Positions 11,615 to 22,828 of a stretch of DNA of 64,000 bases are shown one piece after another. Origin of the DNA: Nageia nagi (Eukaryota; Pinophyta). Location of the stretch: contig JBITNC010000001.1 of assembly GCA_050084985.1 (NCBI GenBank), positions 210,986,001-211,050,000 on the forward strand. Direction: 5' to 3'. The number at the start of each line of letters is the position of its first letter. The stretch's first letter is position 1. The notes under the pieces are model-generated. The model made no database searches, was not told where the DNA came from, and worked only from the letters and a program-made list of their open reading frames with translations. Made by a program: the position numbers and the translations under genes.

Positions 11615-12904
11615 ATGGCTGGGAGAAATCGTGTGCCTCGGCATGTCCTGGATGGGCCACGGGGGTTTCCTCAGGGTCCTGGCCCCATACGTGATGGTCC
11701 ATACGGAAGAGGTCCAAGGCTGCCCCCTCATCCAGCTGTGGTGGAGGAAGAGCTGGAGCTGCAGCATGAGGAAATCCAGAGGCTTGTTGCGGAGAACAGG
11801 CGGCTGGCAGCAACACACATAGGGTTGCGGCAGGACCTGAGCGCTGCACAGGATGAAATACATCGTCTGAATCAGGTGGTGGCCAATCTCCAAGCAGACA
11901 AAGAACACCAAGCGAGGGACCTCATCGACAAGTGTATGAAGCTGGAAGCAGATTTGCGTGCCCTTGACCCTTTAAGATCTGAAGTTATGCAATTACGTGC
12001 TGAGGCTCAAAAGCTCAGTGTTGGTCGGCAAGATTTGCTGGTAAAAGTTCAAGCTCTTACACAAGACTTGAATAGAGCACAATCTGAATTGCAGCAGATG
12101 CCTGCTTTGAAAATGGAGAGGGATACAATGCACCAAGAACTAATACGATCAAGGTTTATGATAGTTTAATTACATTAGTTTTATTCAAAACATAGCTGTA
12201 TCTTGTCTTAAAAGATAGAAACTCAAATGAGATAGGTCATTGGAGCTTCCATGTTCCTGAAACAGGTCTTGTTTTTTTTTTTTTTTTTTTTGATATGGAT
12301 TCAGGACTGCCCTTGAATACGAAAAGAAGGCAAACAGTGAGCAAGCGGAGCAGAAACAGGCTATGGAAAAAAATTTGATTTCTATGGCCCGGGAAGTTGA
12401 GAAACTTCGAGCAGAGCTTACAAATTCCGAGAACAGAGCTTGGGGTGCTGGCACTCCAGGTATATGTGAATAGGTGTTTTAGTTCCTCATGCATATTTTT
12501 CAATCCTTGTGGATTTTGTTTTAGTGTTGATTCATTAGATAATAGGTTATATCATAGGTATCAGGATCGTCAGATGTGTAGATACTGATGATTGAGTTTA
12601 TGCTGCGTTATTTCAGTTGGTCCTTATGTTTCAAAACTTGGCAATGCACCTGTGGGATATACAGGGCCATATGCAGAGACATATGGCATGCACATGGTTC
12701 GTTCTTAACTGTTTGAACATTTAAATGATTATCTGAACTTTATCTGGTTGGCTCAATATGTTATCTAATATAATTTATTTTTTCTTTCTTTTTTCTCCTC
12801 TTCCATTTTAGGCTCAACCCGGTGCCGAAAAAGGGTCGCAATATGGTGGTGGACCTGATCCATGGGGACCGTATGAGAAACAGCGTTCTCATGGTCGCAG
12901 ATAA
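11615..12904 (+). CDS. FLX-like coiled-coil protein (FLOWERING LOCUS C EXPRESSOR-like)
   Basis: Four exons: 11615-12153, 12305-12459, 12617-12696 and 12812-12904, all with GT/AG introns, giving 867 nt and a 288-residue protein. The N-terminus [10 protein letters not shown] and the following Gly/Pro/Arg-rich 35 residues are typical of the plant FLX/FLX-like family. Residues about 43-226 form a long coiled coil ([20 protein letters not shown] onward). The family hallmark [19 protein letters not shown] lies at about 200-218 in exon 2. The tail is Gly/Tyr/Pro-rich and ends [15 protein letters not shown] works with FRIGIDA to activate the flowering repressor FLC in Arabidopsis; which family member this copy matches, and what it does here, cannot be told. 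Intron 1 has a T20-like tract before its acceptor. Frame, phases and base composition all look intact, unlike everything around it. The overlapping frames on the other strand are shadows. Confidence 0.92.
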
Positions 12905-15900
12905 ATTTCAGTTTCAAAGTATCATATTTACAATGCAGACTTATTTGCTTCTTTGATAATTCAAACTGGTTCATTGTGCTGCTATGTCAAGAGCATGACT
13001 CATTTTTTGTAGAAATTGGAGTAATTATTCATGTTGAACCCCCCATAACATTTTAATTTGATATTTAAGGGAAAGACTTCTGCTATAAATGGTAGTCTGC
13101 ATGTAGGTTCAGGCAGCAGTTGTTTGATTTTGGTATCATGGTACTAAAAAATTAATGGTCATTGAATTACATATGTGGCGTTCTCACATGCATTTGCTTG
13201 CAATGCGCTTCAAAGTTGTTTGCTCTTTCTGTATCTTGATGTATGCAATTTCATTACAGTTGAAGAATTGTGCTGCTATTTCATGCCAAGTCTGAAAATT
13301 TGATATATGACTGCATGGTAAATTATATCTTCAAAAGTGGTGGATGATACTGGAATTATAATACAGTTTTTGGAAAAGAAAAAATGATTTCTGATGACTT
13401 TTGATATCATGCATTGGGAGTTGAAATTAGATATTGCTGCTGTGTGTATTTCTAGTGTGTTCGAACTTGTAGAGGAGTTGAATGGTTAGTATTTCTTATA
13501 ATAGATTTTGAATAAGTCTCTTTTCTATCATAGTATGTACTGATGTGCCTTAACTTGTATTTCACTATTGCTATTTGGAGATCCTGTATCTTGACAATTG
13601 CTTTTCCATTCTTCTTAAATTCATGCTTTGAACAATGCCATTATAAATTTAGTTTATTATTTCCATGAAATGCTTGTAAGTAATTATGACATTACAAACA
13701 TATATGACTAGAGTTCTGTAATTTCTGCAAAATTTTGATTTAATATGATTAGCTATGCCAGAATTCAGAATTGTTGGGTCTGACGTATGATTTCTCAGTA
13801 ATCATAGTATTGCTCTTGATGAACCAGAGCAGTTGGGAAATGGATTGAGTCTAGTATATAATCAACTTGTATCACATGTATGCAAAGCGGAACATTAGTG
13901 GTGGATTGCATAATACAATTTTGTTCTGGTCTATCTATCAATATATTATACATCTTGCTGCATTATTAATGCAGTTTGTACTTACCAAAAAGTCTACATC
14001 ATTACTAAATATTTCAGTTCAGTAGTCTTTCGTTTATGTTTGTGTTGGTAGACATCTTGCTTGTCAAGTGTTTTACCACAGACATGGAAGATGCCCATCG
14101 GTGTGTACAACTTGGTCAATGCATTTCATCATTGGGTAGCTCCTTGAGCATCATCTCAATGCAGAATTAGAGGTAGCATATCATTTGCATTCAAAAGATT
14201 TGTGATAGCAGCTGCTGTGACATTTGTTTTTGTCAAGTCTTGCACTAAACATTTTTTTTTGAGTAAAGTTTTAATCTGTATCTATGGGAGTTTTATGAAT
14301 AGATTTATGGTAAGTAATTCTTTTATGCTGAAGATAATAGCCATAAATCTTCTGGCGTTGTTGCATCTATCTTTTAAATCTAGTGTAGTTGAACAATTAT
14401 ATGAAGATCAAATGAATATCCATGAGTCTGCCGGCTGTTGGATCTTATAGGTTTTATTGACAAGTAAGCTGTTTATCACCATGTCTTGTGCTGCTGCAAA
14501 GGAAGGTAGCTCATGCACTATTGTGTTTGTTTTCTGTGGTGATACCCAGCTTGACAAACTTGTTAGGTTCCTAATTATTGGAATGCAGTATGACTTCTGT
14601 TGTTCTGAGTTGTCATTGTTTGACATCTTTCCTACTTATATAACGTTGTCAACAAAAGAAGAGTTCCCAACAACCACTTACACCGCCTTTCATGTTCTTT
14701 TAGAGTAACTTATTTTTATGCAAGCTCTTCAAATTGTTTGGAAGAGGTTGGGTCAATTGAACATACTGCTTCTGATAATATATTTTTTTCATTAATTTAT
14801 TTTTAATGTAGAAGTTGATTACCTATGTCATGACTGAGTTCAATGTCAGCTTCAGTTTCCATTAAGTAAAGATATCACATTTAGCCTGTTTCACCATTAT
14901 TTGTGTTTCATATGCAATGCCATTAGATCTAACTATAATTTTGCAGGTTTATGACAAGGCATTTTATTCATAAATGTGCCTCTGGCTGCACTCTATCAAT
15001 ATACTGATTTGTGAACTCAATATCTTTTTGGTACTCTTGGACTTGAGGCCCTTCTGATCACGCAATGATAGAATGCTAGTGCAACATTTTTTATCGGCTG
15101 ACATTAATAAGTGATCTTTTCATTGTGCCTCAACTATCATCCTTGTGTAATCAATGCCATTGAGAGACAATTAAGTTGGTTTGCAAGTGTAAAATCTAGA
15201 AGCTGATAATCACCAGCGAAACAAATAGAAGGTTCTTAGCATATATATTCAACTTGATCTTTCAATACATTGGCACAGCGTGATATTATAAGGGTATATC
15301 ACATGCTCAGCTATAGTTGTGCTTTCAAGAAATCAGTGAGGTATGATATTGATATTTTTGCATCCTTTGGAATACCTTTTTGTCAATGGATACTATCCAA
15401 TACAATTGGCAACTAAAAATCATAATGATGCTCTGGTTTTCTCATTTACATCAGAGTTATGAGTTAAAAAAGAAGAGGAACCCACATTGTAGTTGATTGT
15501 CATTAAAGTGCCATTTTTTAACAGTTACAGTTTTTTTGTTGGGAGTATGAATGAGAGGCGTGGCATTCCTTTGTGGTGATTACAAAGAGGTATTCCATCT
15601 CATAGATATATTGTAATATGCACCAATGACTACTGAAGTTGATGGGTGCTTGACATCTTAAGGGTTAAATAGGCACTGATGATCTTGTGAACATCTGAAA
15701 GCAAATGTTTCTTTAAGGTATAGGTCCAAATGCCAATGAACTGGATAACAAAAATGGCTACTGATAGATCCTTCCCAGATTTTTGCAAATAGTCAATTTC
15801 GTTTTGTTCTAAAAGTAATCATGGTATGTAAAGATGAAGCCAATCCAACTGTAACTTATGGGGACATTACCACTATTAAACCTGAGGGCAATTTTAGACC

Positions 15901-17469
15901 ATGTAACCAAGTGATCTGAAAGAAACAAGCAATATGAAAAGCCAGCTCAGGATCAACTACATGGGGAAGCTCTGACTTGATGACTTGTGGGAAGAATCTA
16001 ATCAGTTGACTTTATATGATTTGAAACTGGCACTATTGGAAGCAAGGAATTTTAACTTTGCTCAATTTGAATAAGTTAAGAAAGCAGGTCCAGCTATAGA
16101 GAAAGAAAGCAGTAAACAACATGAGATTTTGCAGAGTCTGTCAGCAGCAAAATCTTCTTTGCACTGGTTTAGATGATCACGGATTATTGCATTGAAGGCT
16201 GCAGGAGTATGCGTATATGTTCCTTTAAATCCATGTAAGTTTATTTAATATTATAACTGTAGAAGCTTTTTGTTTTATGTAGTTCAATTATCATAATATA
16301 CAATTAGCTACCATTATTCTGAAAATTTCCATCTAGAGTAAATCTGATACCTTTTTTTGTAGTCTTCATTAAATAATTTAAAAAGATTTATTTGAGTAAA
16401 CCTGTCACTTTTCCCAGTTCTTGCATGTAGAGTTTATGGTAAGGCTGTAGGCTTTTAAATTGTATGTAGGAGTATTGTACATTTTATATTTTATATGTGG
16501 AATTCACAAGGTTTATAAGCAGAGTATCTGTTTTTAAGTAGCATGATCAACCTGTGGATGATAGGGATGTTGGGATTTACAGAATTTATTTTATCAACTA
16601 CTTGGAGGTATCTTTGGGAATTTTAAGTGCTATAGTTGGCAATTTTGATGTGTTTTCATGATCACTTTTATAGATGAGAGTGAAGTAGAACATGAGGAAG
16701 AGGAGCTGCCCATTGGATGAATAATGAACTAGCAAAACGTGCTTTGGTTAAGGGAGGTCTGATGACAAGAAGATGAAAACTTATGTGATGATAGACGAAT
16801 ATTTAATAACCCATACAAATCATTCATTTTAAGCATAATAATGTTTTTCTGAAACCTATTATCAAGTTTAATAACCCATACAAATCTTCAATCACTGTAG
16901 GAACATACAAAGATCTCTTTATTGTCACAGGATTGCCCCAAGTCCGGATCCTAAAAATTATATTTGTAAAGGACAATGGATTGAAGCCATAGTCGAGGGA
17001 CATTTTTGCAGAGATATTTCAGATAATTTTGAGCTCTTGTACTTGTAACCTTATATAAAAGTGGAATTTAGATAGTAGAATATTGCAACATTCATGATTT
17101 GTGAAAGCGAAAGTTAGATGGAGCACTTCTTCAAAGGAGATTTGTAGCAAGAAAATTAGCTATTGAATTGAGCTGAAGGAATATCAACATAGCACTGATT
17201 ATGATTATCTGTGTAATTTGTTTTTGGTAAGGGTAAATTTAAAGGGTTTTTTTCATACAGGTACTCAACCTGTTATTACAAATTTGAAACAGTTTTGACA
17301 ACATCCTACTGCCGTTTATTTTGTACAGTTTCAGGATGTTCTTCCTGACTGCAGCTTGGTTGTCCAAGAAATGTTGGACATCAGTTTTATACAGATTTCA
17401 ATCTAAATTAAAGATAACTGTAGCGTGTAGATCAAAATCTTTTCACAACTTTTTTATTTCTTACCAGTT
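12905..17469. other. 3' flank of the FLX-like gene; no clear gene
   Basis: The 3' untranslated region must start here, but no convincing poly(A) signal cluster marks its end. The remaining 4.5 kb is moderately AT-rich, lacks recognisable transposon motifs and looks like long intron or intergenic DNA. It contains one coding-like fragment (15934-16203), listed separately. Near 16670 an acceptor-like TTTTATAG precedes a short acidic frame DESEVEHEEEELPIG-stop, which could be a terminal exon but cannot be supported further. Confidence 0.5.
15934..16203 (+). pseudogene. Coding-like fragment with in-frame stops, unidentified
   Basis: A single frame from ATG 15934 carries protein-like composition for about 90 codons (LDDLWEESNQLTLYDLKLAL, then EKESSKQHEILQSLSAAKSS) but is interrupted by TGA, TAA and TGA. 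The region is richer in G and C than its surroundings. I do not recognise the family. It may be a decayed exon or a chance frame. Confidence 0.25.
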
Positions 17470-18760
17470 TTGAGGAGAAACCCTCTTGCAATACCATCTA
17501 GTGTTGATTGCTTGCTGTTTGCAACCTCCTTGGCAGTTTCTTTCTTTCTGATTTCTCCTTCATTGGCTCGTTCAACATGTCTTTGTCCTATGTCTATCTT
17601 CTTTGATGCACTTCGTGTTATTCGACAATCACTTTTGAAGTGTTGTATTCGGATTTTTCTGAGGTGTTATTCATTTTGGATTTTACCTCATTCCATTGTT
17701 TATTCTCTGACATTTTCCTTTTCTGTATATGTGATTGTTCATCTTTTTTTTGGGGTCTCATTTTCTACAGTTTGCTCTATAGGGACAAATTGTTCATATT
17801 ATATACTCTTTCTATGGTAACTGTCTCCTTTTTGTTATTAACATGATCCTTCTCTTTAGCCATGCTATGATTTGCTTTATTAAGATATAATTTCCTCTGC
17901 TTCACATTCCGTCTATCCTCTTCTTTGATTTTGGTTAACCTCACTTTGTTGAAGTTTAAGTCTCCATTCATTCCTAGCTGGGCATGAACGAATATTACAC
18001 CCCACCTGAGTGCATGTCGAACATAGACAATTGTTTTCTTCAAACTGTAGCGCTTGAACCCAATATCCTAGATCTGATTTGAGTGTTATTGTCTTTGGCA
18101 ATCTAACCCTGAATTCCACCATCATGCAAAATCTTGGCATTATAAATCTTGTTCGAGCCTTTGTGACCTCATCAACTGCAATGAATTTGCCAAAGGACCT
18201 TGCAATTCCTTTGAAAACTTTCTAGTGCCAAAATGCAATTGGGTATTCACAATGTTAGTCTTGATCGGATTAAAACCCATTTGCCATTTTTCCAAGAATA
18301 ATCCTCTATTTCCAAAAAACTAAGGTTGACTCAAGACATTATCGCAATCTTTTGAATTATTAAACACAAACATGATATAGCCATTGGGCATCGCAATTGC
18401 TTCTACAATACCTTCAATTTTCCATCATAGTTATGCCTATTTTCGAATTGAATCAATATTTGGTCGAGCTCCATGGAGTCTGCTAACCAAGTTGAATCTT
18501 CCCCTCTTCGGAGATTGGTTGATAATGGATATTGGAATCTTGGCACATATGCTCTCCCCTCTTCTTTTGGTCTCCAGAGAAGGTCTCGTGTTGACCATAG
18601 ACTTTTGTGTGAAGAGGCTATGTCATGATTTCCTAAGTGCTTCCATGGCTCATTGCAACAATGACCGTAGGATCTGTGCCCTAGCAATGACGCCCGTACC
18701 CACTCCTTGTGAATGTTGTCATGACCAGACCTCTACAGCTGCCTAGCGCAAGTCGTAAAC
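17470..18760 (-). pseudogene. Second LINE ORF1 (DUF4283 plus zinc knuckle), broken
   Basis: The minus strand holds, across frameshifts, AIAMPNGYIMFVFNNSKDCD (about 18400), GKFIAVDEVTKARTRF (about 18150-18190), and then LPKTITLKSDLGYWVQALQF followed by the knuckle LCSTCTQVGCNIRSCP (about 17990-18090). This is the DUF4283 domain and zf-CCHC_4 order of plant L1 ORF1. In the knuckle the histidine position is Cys (C-x2-C-x4-C-x4-C). Downstream, to about 17470, the minus strand is Lys/Ser/Asn-rich, as ORF1 tails often are. The upstream boundary is uncertain and may reach about 19170. A plus-strand frame of 116 codons with hydrophobic character at 17470-17820 is the complement of this tail, not a membrane protein. 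Confidence 0.65.
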
Positions 18761-19527
18761 CGTAGCTCAATTAAACCTCTACGCACAAATGTAATGCTTG
18801 AGTGATCAATCAAACCAATGCTGAAACTTGGATTAATCTAACCCCCCTCATCGATCTCCAAGCTAGGACACCCCACCACCCTGCGAGCCCTAGTTCTGTT
18901 CGAGGCTGATCACAATTATTTGTGTAATTTCAATCAATTTGGGAGAGTGAAAGATTGACAAGGTTTGTGGTTAGAGATTCTTGAGAGGTCTATCAAGATT
19001 CAAAAATTTAATTGATTGAAAAAGAGTACACTTGAGGTTGATTAAACTTGCAAAGTAGAAAAAAGGGGAACCTCTCAAAAGAAAGATAAATATATAGAAA
19101 CAATCTATAAACAAAAGAAAAATAAGGGATGATAGATGAAATGCTCTATAACTCAACATATTATGGTGACTTAAATTGGAGAAACTCTGAACATTAACTT
19201 CATTTGAATTTCAGCAATTATAAATTTGAATTTGTAGTGATCATTGCATTTATAAACATAGAATTTTAAAGTAAGTTTCATGTTCTGTATGGTTTTGAAA
19301 GATGATTGGTGGGTTTCGGTGGTCAGATTCAATTTGTAAAATACATTTATAAACTGAAATTTCTTTTTATGTAATCTACAAAATGATTATCAGTAAGACT
19401 AAAGTTTCTCTCTGAACTGAATTCAGTCTTGAATTGAATGTTGAAAGCATTAGTTTCCTTTGTTATTATTCATTTACCATTGATGACATGATTGAAGACT
19501 ACTGATTCTAATATATGTTTATTTCAG

Positions 19528-19595
19528 AATGCAACATGAGGGACTTAAGATACCAAAAGTACAAACAATAGATGCAGTCTCAGCTGCTTTATCTG
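19528..19595 (+). other. Exon-like island, host gene unknown
   Basis: A 68-bp segment is bounded by a strong acceptor (TATTTCAG) and a strong donor (CTG|GTATGTAAG). Only one of its three frames is open and it reads MQHEGLKIPKVQTIDAVSAA plus LS. It lies 0.8 kb past an antisense LINE remnant in otherwise intron-like DNA. It looks like a small internal exon of a plus-strand gene whose other exons I could not find; I do not recognise the protein. Confidence 0.4.
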
Positions 19596-20467
19596 GTATG
19601 TAAGGTCGCTTGAGTCTTTCTTTTGACATTAAAGGTTGCATATTATCTGCAGTTGCCCACTATAATCTGTGTCAGAAAAACCAAAAGTTTGCTTCGATGA
19701 GACATAATAGTTAACTGTTCTTAGATTCTTTTTTATTAACAAGTCTATTTGGTTATTTTTTTGTTTCAGATTTTATGCGATTATTGCAACTTTTGTGTAC
19801 TTACCTTTCTTTTTGTGTATTTGCATATTTGTGGTAGCTGTGTTCATATAAATTGGTATCAAGACCTTTTCAATTGCAGCCTCAGATCTGGTCTATTGAA
19901 ATAATCAAACTTTTATCTAACCAAATTTTAATGCAACTTGTCAAGATCTACAGTTTGAAATTTTTTGCTGGAAACAATTATAGATTTAAGAGTTTATCTT
20001 TCAAAAGGTAGAGTAGTGATAAATGTTTAACAGGCCGTTGGTTTATGCTTCTTATAAATTTTTTGGTTGTTCCAAAGAGAGATCAACAATGAAATGAGTC
20101 TTCTAAGGAGTTTATGAATATGGGAGATCTCCAACAAATCCAACAAAGCCAAAGCCATGCATGATTTCAGTATGGTGTCTTTACAGTCCACCTCTTACTA
20201 TAAATTTTGATCATGATTTATGATTTTTCAGTTACATTGGAAATCACTATGAAAGTATTTTTTAGGTTGTCAACGTAGGTTTTCAACAGCATTTCATCCA
20301 TATACTTATTGTGAAATCAATGATTTCAGTCAGACTTTGGTTAATGACTTCCACGTGTACTGTAGTAATAATAAGCAATGTGATATCTATCTATATATTT
20401 TACAGTATAATTACAACGTGGTAATGCATGTCTATAATTATTATACAACAATCTATCTAAGTACTAT
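19596..20467. other. No recognisable gene
   Basis: T-rich, intron-like sequence between the exon-like island and the first chromovirus fragment. No coding frame is supported. Confidence 0.5.
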
Positions 20468-21016
20468 TATAGGGTCTCCAGTTCGAGGATGCCACTTGGG
20501 AGTCTCTACGTACTTTCCAACAACAATTTCCAGATTTCAATAGTTGAGAACAAAGCTTCTTTAAGGGGGGTGGCATGTTACACATCCATCATAGACCCAC
20601 ATGATAACTCATATTGTGATATGGCGTAAATTGAAGATAGAATATTGTGATGTGGCATGTGTTGTAGAAAATAATAAAGCGTGTCATATAATATTGTGTA
20701 AGGTATATAGGTATGTGTCCAAAATAATTGTAAGAGGAATAATGCTAAGGAAAGTTTATTGTAATCTATAAAAGAGAGGCACAAAAGAAACCAAAATATA
20801 AGTTGGAGTATTGTATTGCATTGCTGCTACATAGGAGGTTGCCCCCTTGAAGAGGACTGTGATATTGAGTAACAAATATCTCTTTCCATCCTTTTTATCT
20901 CTCTTTGTGCACTATTTACCTTTTGTCGATTATATACTACATAATTGTTTTTTTTTTTGTCATGTTAATCTGTTTCATGTGCATGAAATTGATAATCTCA
21001 ATGAAATACAAAATCA
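20468..21016 (+). mobile_element. Chromovirus 3'-end fragment with LTR
   Basis: Bases 20468-20575 repeat the end of a chromovirus polyprotein (LEDATWE-like, FQQQFPDFNS) and the polypurine tract TTAAGGGGGG. The LTR follows from TGTTACACATCC at 20576 to about 21016. The same arrangement recurs at 25138-25705. Because internal sequence precedes the LTR, this copy is a 3' end, not a simple 5' LTR, although pol remnants follow 200 bp downstream. The right border is set only by where similarity to the second copy ends. Confidence 0.75.
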
Positions 21017-21343
21017 ATGTGTTGGGGATCTTGATGCAATATCTTTTTAATTTCATTCCCTTCAACCTAAAGTGTGTACTCGAATTGGATGGTTGGTGTG
21101 TAAGTGGTGTAGATAGAAGATATAATATTGTGTAGATAGGAAATATAATTTTGTGATATGGCTTGGATCTTAGAATATTGTGTAGTGTTATAGAATATAG
21201 AATATTGTGTGGTTTCATAGAATGTTGTTGGATGTGGGTTTCATTCAACCTAGTCTTAGCCCCTTCTTCTTCTTGATGTTGCTAGTAAAGAAGGATGGCT
21301 TGCGGCAAATGTGTACAGATTTTCACAAGCTCAACAAGATCAC

Positions 21344-22828
21344 TGTAGATTCCTCCATAATAAACCCTGGAAGTAAAGCCCCGGTGTACTCTACTCGCCA
21401 TCACGAGTTCATCTTAATATCCCCAGGAGTTTTCCGGAGCAGATAAAGCAAGCCGGAGTCAGTGGATGAAGCATTCCGGAATGAAACGATGAGGTCAGCT
21501 ATTTTAGGCCTTAACCCAAAACCGGGTTCCGGAGATGATGAGGTCAGCTAGGGGAACTAAAAGGCCCGGAGCCGGTGAATAGAGCATTCCGGACATATGA
21601 AGGTGATGTCACGGGGAGAACAGAGACCACACTTTGAAGGAAACCGGAGCCCGGAGGAGATGATGTCAGCACGAAGTAATCCGGTATCCGGAGCCAGTGA
21701 GGATGCATTCCGGAAATATGAAGCTGACGTCATGGCGAAAAACGAAGTTGACGTTTTGAGGAAAACCGGAGTCCGGAAGAAATGACATCAGGGAGGAGTA
21801 ATTCAGTATCCGAAGCCCTGAAGGCGAATCATCCCGGAAGTCCGAGGATGACATCACAAGAAAAGGCAAAGTTAACATTAGTGAATGAAATCGGCCCCGG
21901 AGGCAATGAGATCAGCACAAGTCACTCCGGAAAGCGAAGTATTCCGGAGATATGAAGCCGACGTCAGAGAAAGAAACAAGATTAACATTGGTGAATGAAA
22001 CCGAGTCCCGGAGGAAAATAGGCCCGCAAAGAAAGATTGAAGAACCTGAGCCAGAGAATTAAGAAATCCCGAAAGAGAGGAGATCTGCAAGATGCCTGAG
22101 CACAATCATCAAGGAACTGTATCGTCTGCAATCCGCCTAACTTTGTAACAGATGGCCAAGTGGCGTATGTAGGTGGTGTCGATTCAAGAAGGCCAGAATT
22201 TTGAGGCCGTTTTTGTAAACGTTTCTATTCTGCAAATCTTGTAACTGTTGTTACTACAGTATAAGTATATGAAAATAAAGTGAAAGAGGGTCGGAAGCCT
22301 AGTATTGCCCTTTACATTTGTTCTCGAAGACCTGTAGTTTTTGGTCGGCAATATGATACCATCTTGACCTTTCTTGTCTAGCACTCGTAATTGTTATTCT
22401 TAATTTGGTTACATTGTGGCAGCTTAGCTTGTTTCCTGAATAATAATCGCGAGTTGCTAGTATAACTGTGTCTGCTACATGGTAGGGTAGAAGCTGGGAG
22501 GCTATTCAGAGAGTGAGAACTTGTTCTGTGGCTGCGACACTAGATTCAGGCCAAGGTTTCGCATACTGCGAAAGCCCGCGCTGAACTAGTGATCTACCTT
22601 TGCTTTCTCTCTCGTTACTCTATCCTTTTTACTTCCTTTCCTGTTACCCTATCCTTTTGCTTAAATTTCTCGCACCCTACCCCTTTTGTCTCTTTCCTGT
22701 TACTTTTTCTCTACCCAATGGATAAGGAACCGGCCTTCTCCGGAGAGCAGGCTACTCCCACAGTCTGTTCATGATTTACTTTGGTTAAGATTGTTCCAGG
22801 CGCACATATTACACAATCTTAATCAACA
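21344..22828 (+). mobile_element. Solo LTR (1485 bp) inserted in chromovirus RT
   Basis: The segment starts TGTAGATTCC and ends AATCAACA, and is flanked by a perfect 5-bp duplication ATCAC (21339-21343 and 22829-22833). Removing it joins the chromovirus RT frame between NKIT and the FPIP-like motif, which confirms both borders. It has no coding region and no internal domain, so it is a solo LTR or an LTR-only element. Orientation is taken from TATAAGTATATG at about 22260 followed by transcript-like sequence. The first half (21430-22075) is far richer in G and C than the window and is built of repeats. The short frames across these repeats are not genes. Confidence 0.8.
21474..22020. repeat. 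Tandem 110-125-bp repeats with TGANNTCA sites
   Basis: A unit containing AAACCGGAGYCCGGAGG recurs at 21641, 21763, 21888 and 21998 (steps 122, 125, 110). Each unit carries ATTCCGGA and two TGANNTCA palindromes. The array sits upstream of the TATA-like box, in what would be the U3 part of the LTR. The palindromes include one perfect TGACGTCA (21725-21732), the core bound by plant TGA/bZIP factors. Confidence 0.75.

Noticed and set aside
11329-11911. Several open frames on the minus strand and in other plus frames over the FLX-like gene
   Set aside because: They are complements or shifted frames of the GC-richer first exon; none has family motifs.
17470-17846. Hydrophobic plus-strand frames resembling membrane proteins
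   Set aside because: They are the complement of a Lys/Asn-rich LINE ORF1 tail read on the minus strand.
21597-22105. Open frames across the GC-rich repeat array of the solo LTR
   Set aside because: They follow from repeats with few A/T-rich stops; the frames are not conserved from unit to unit and lie in an LTR promoter region.
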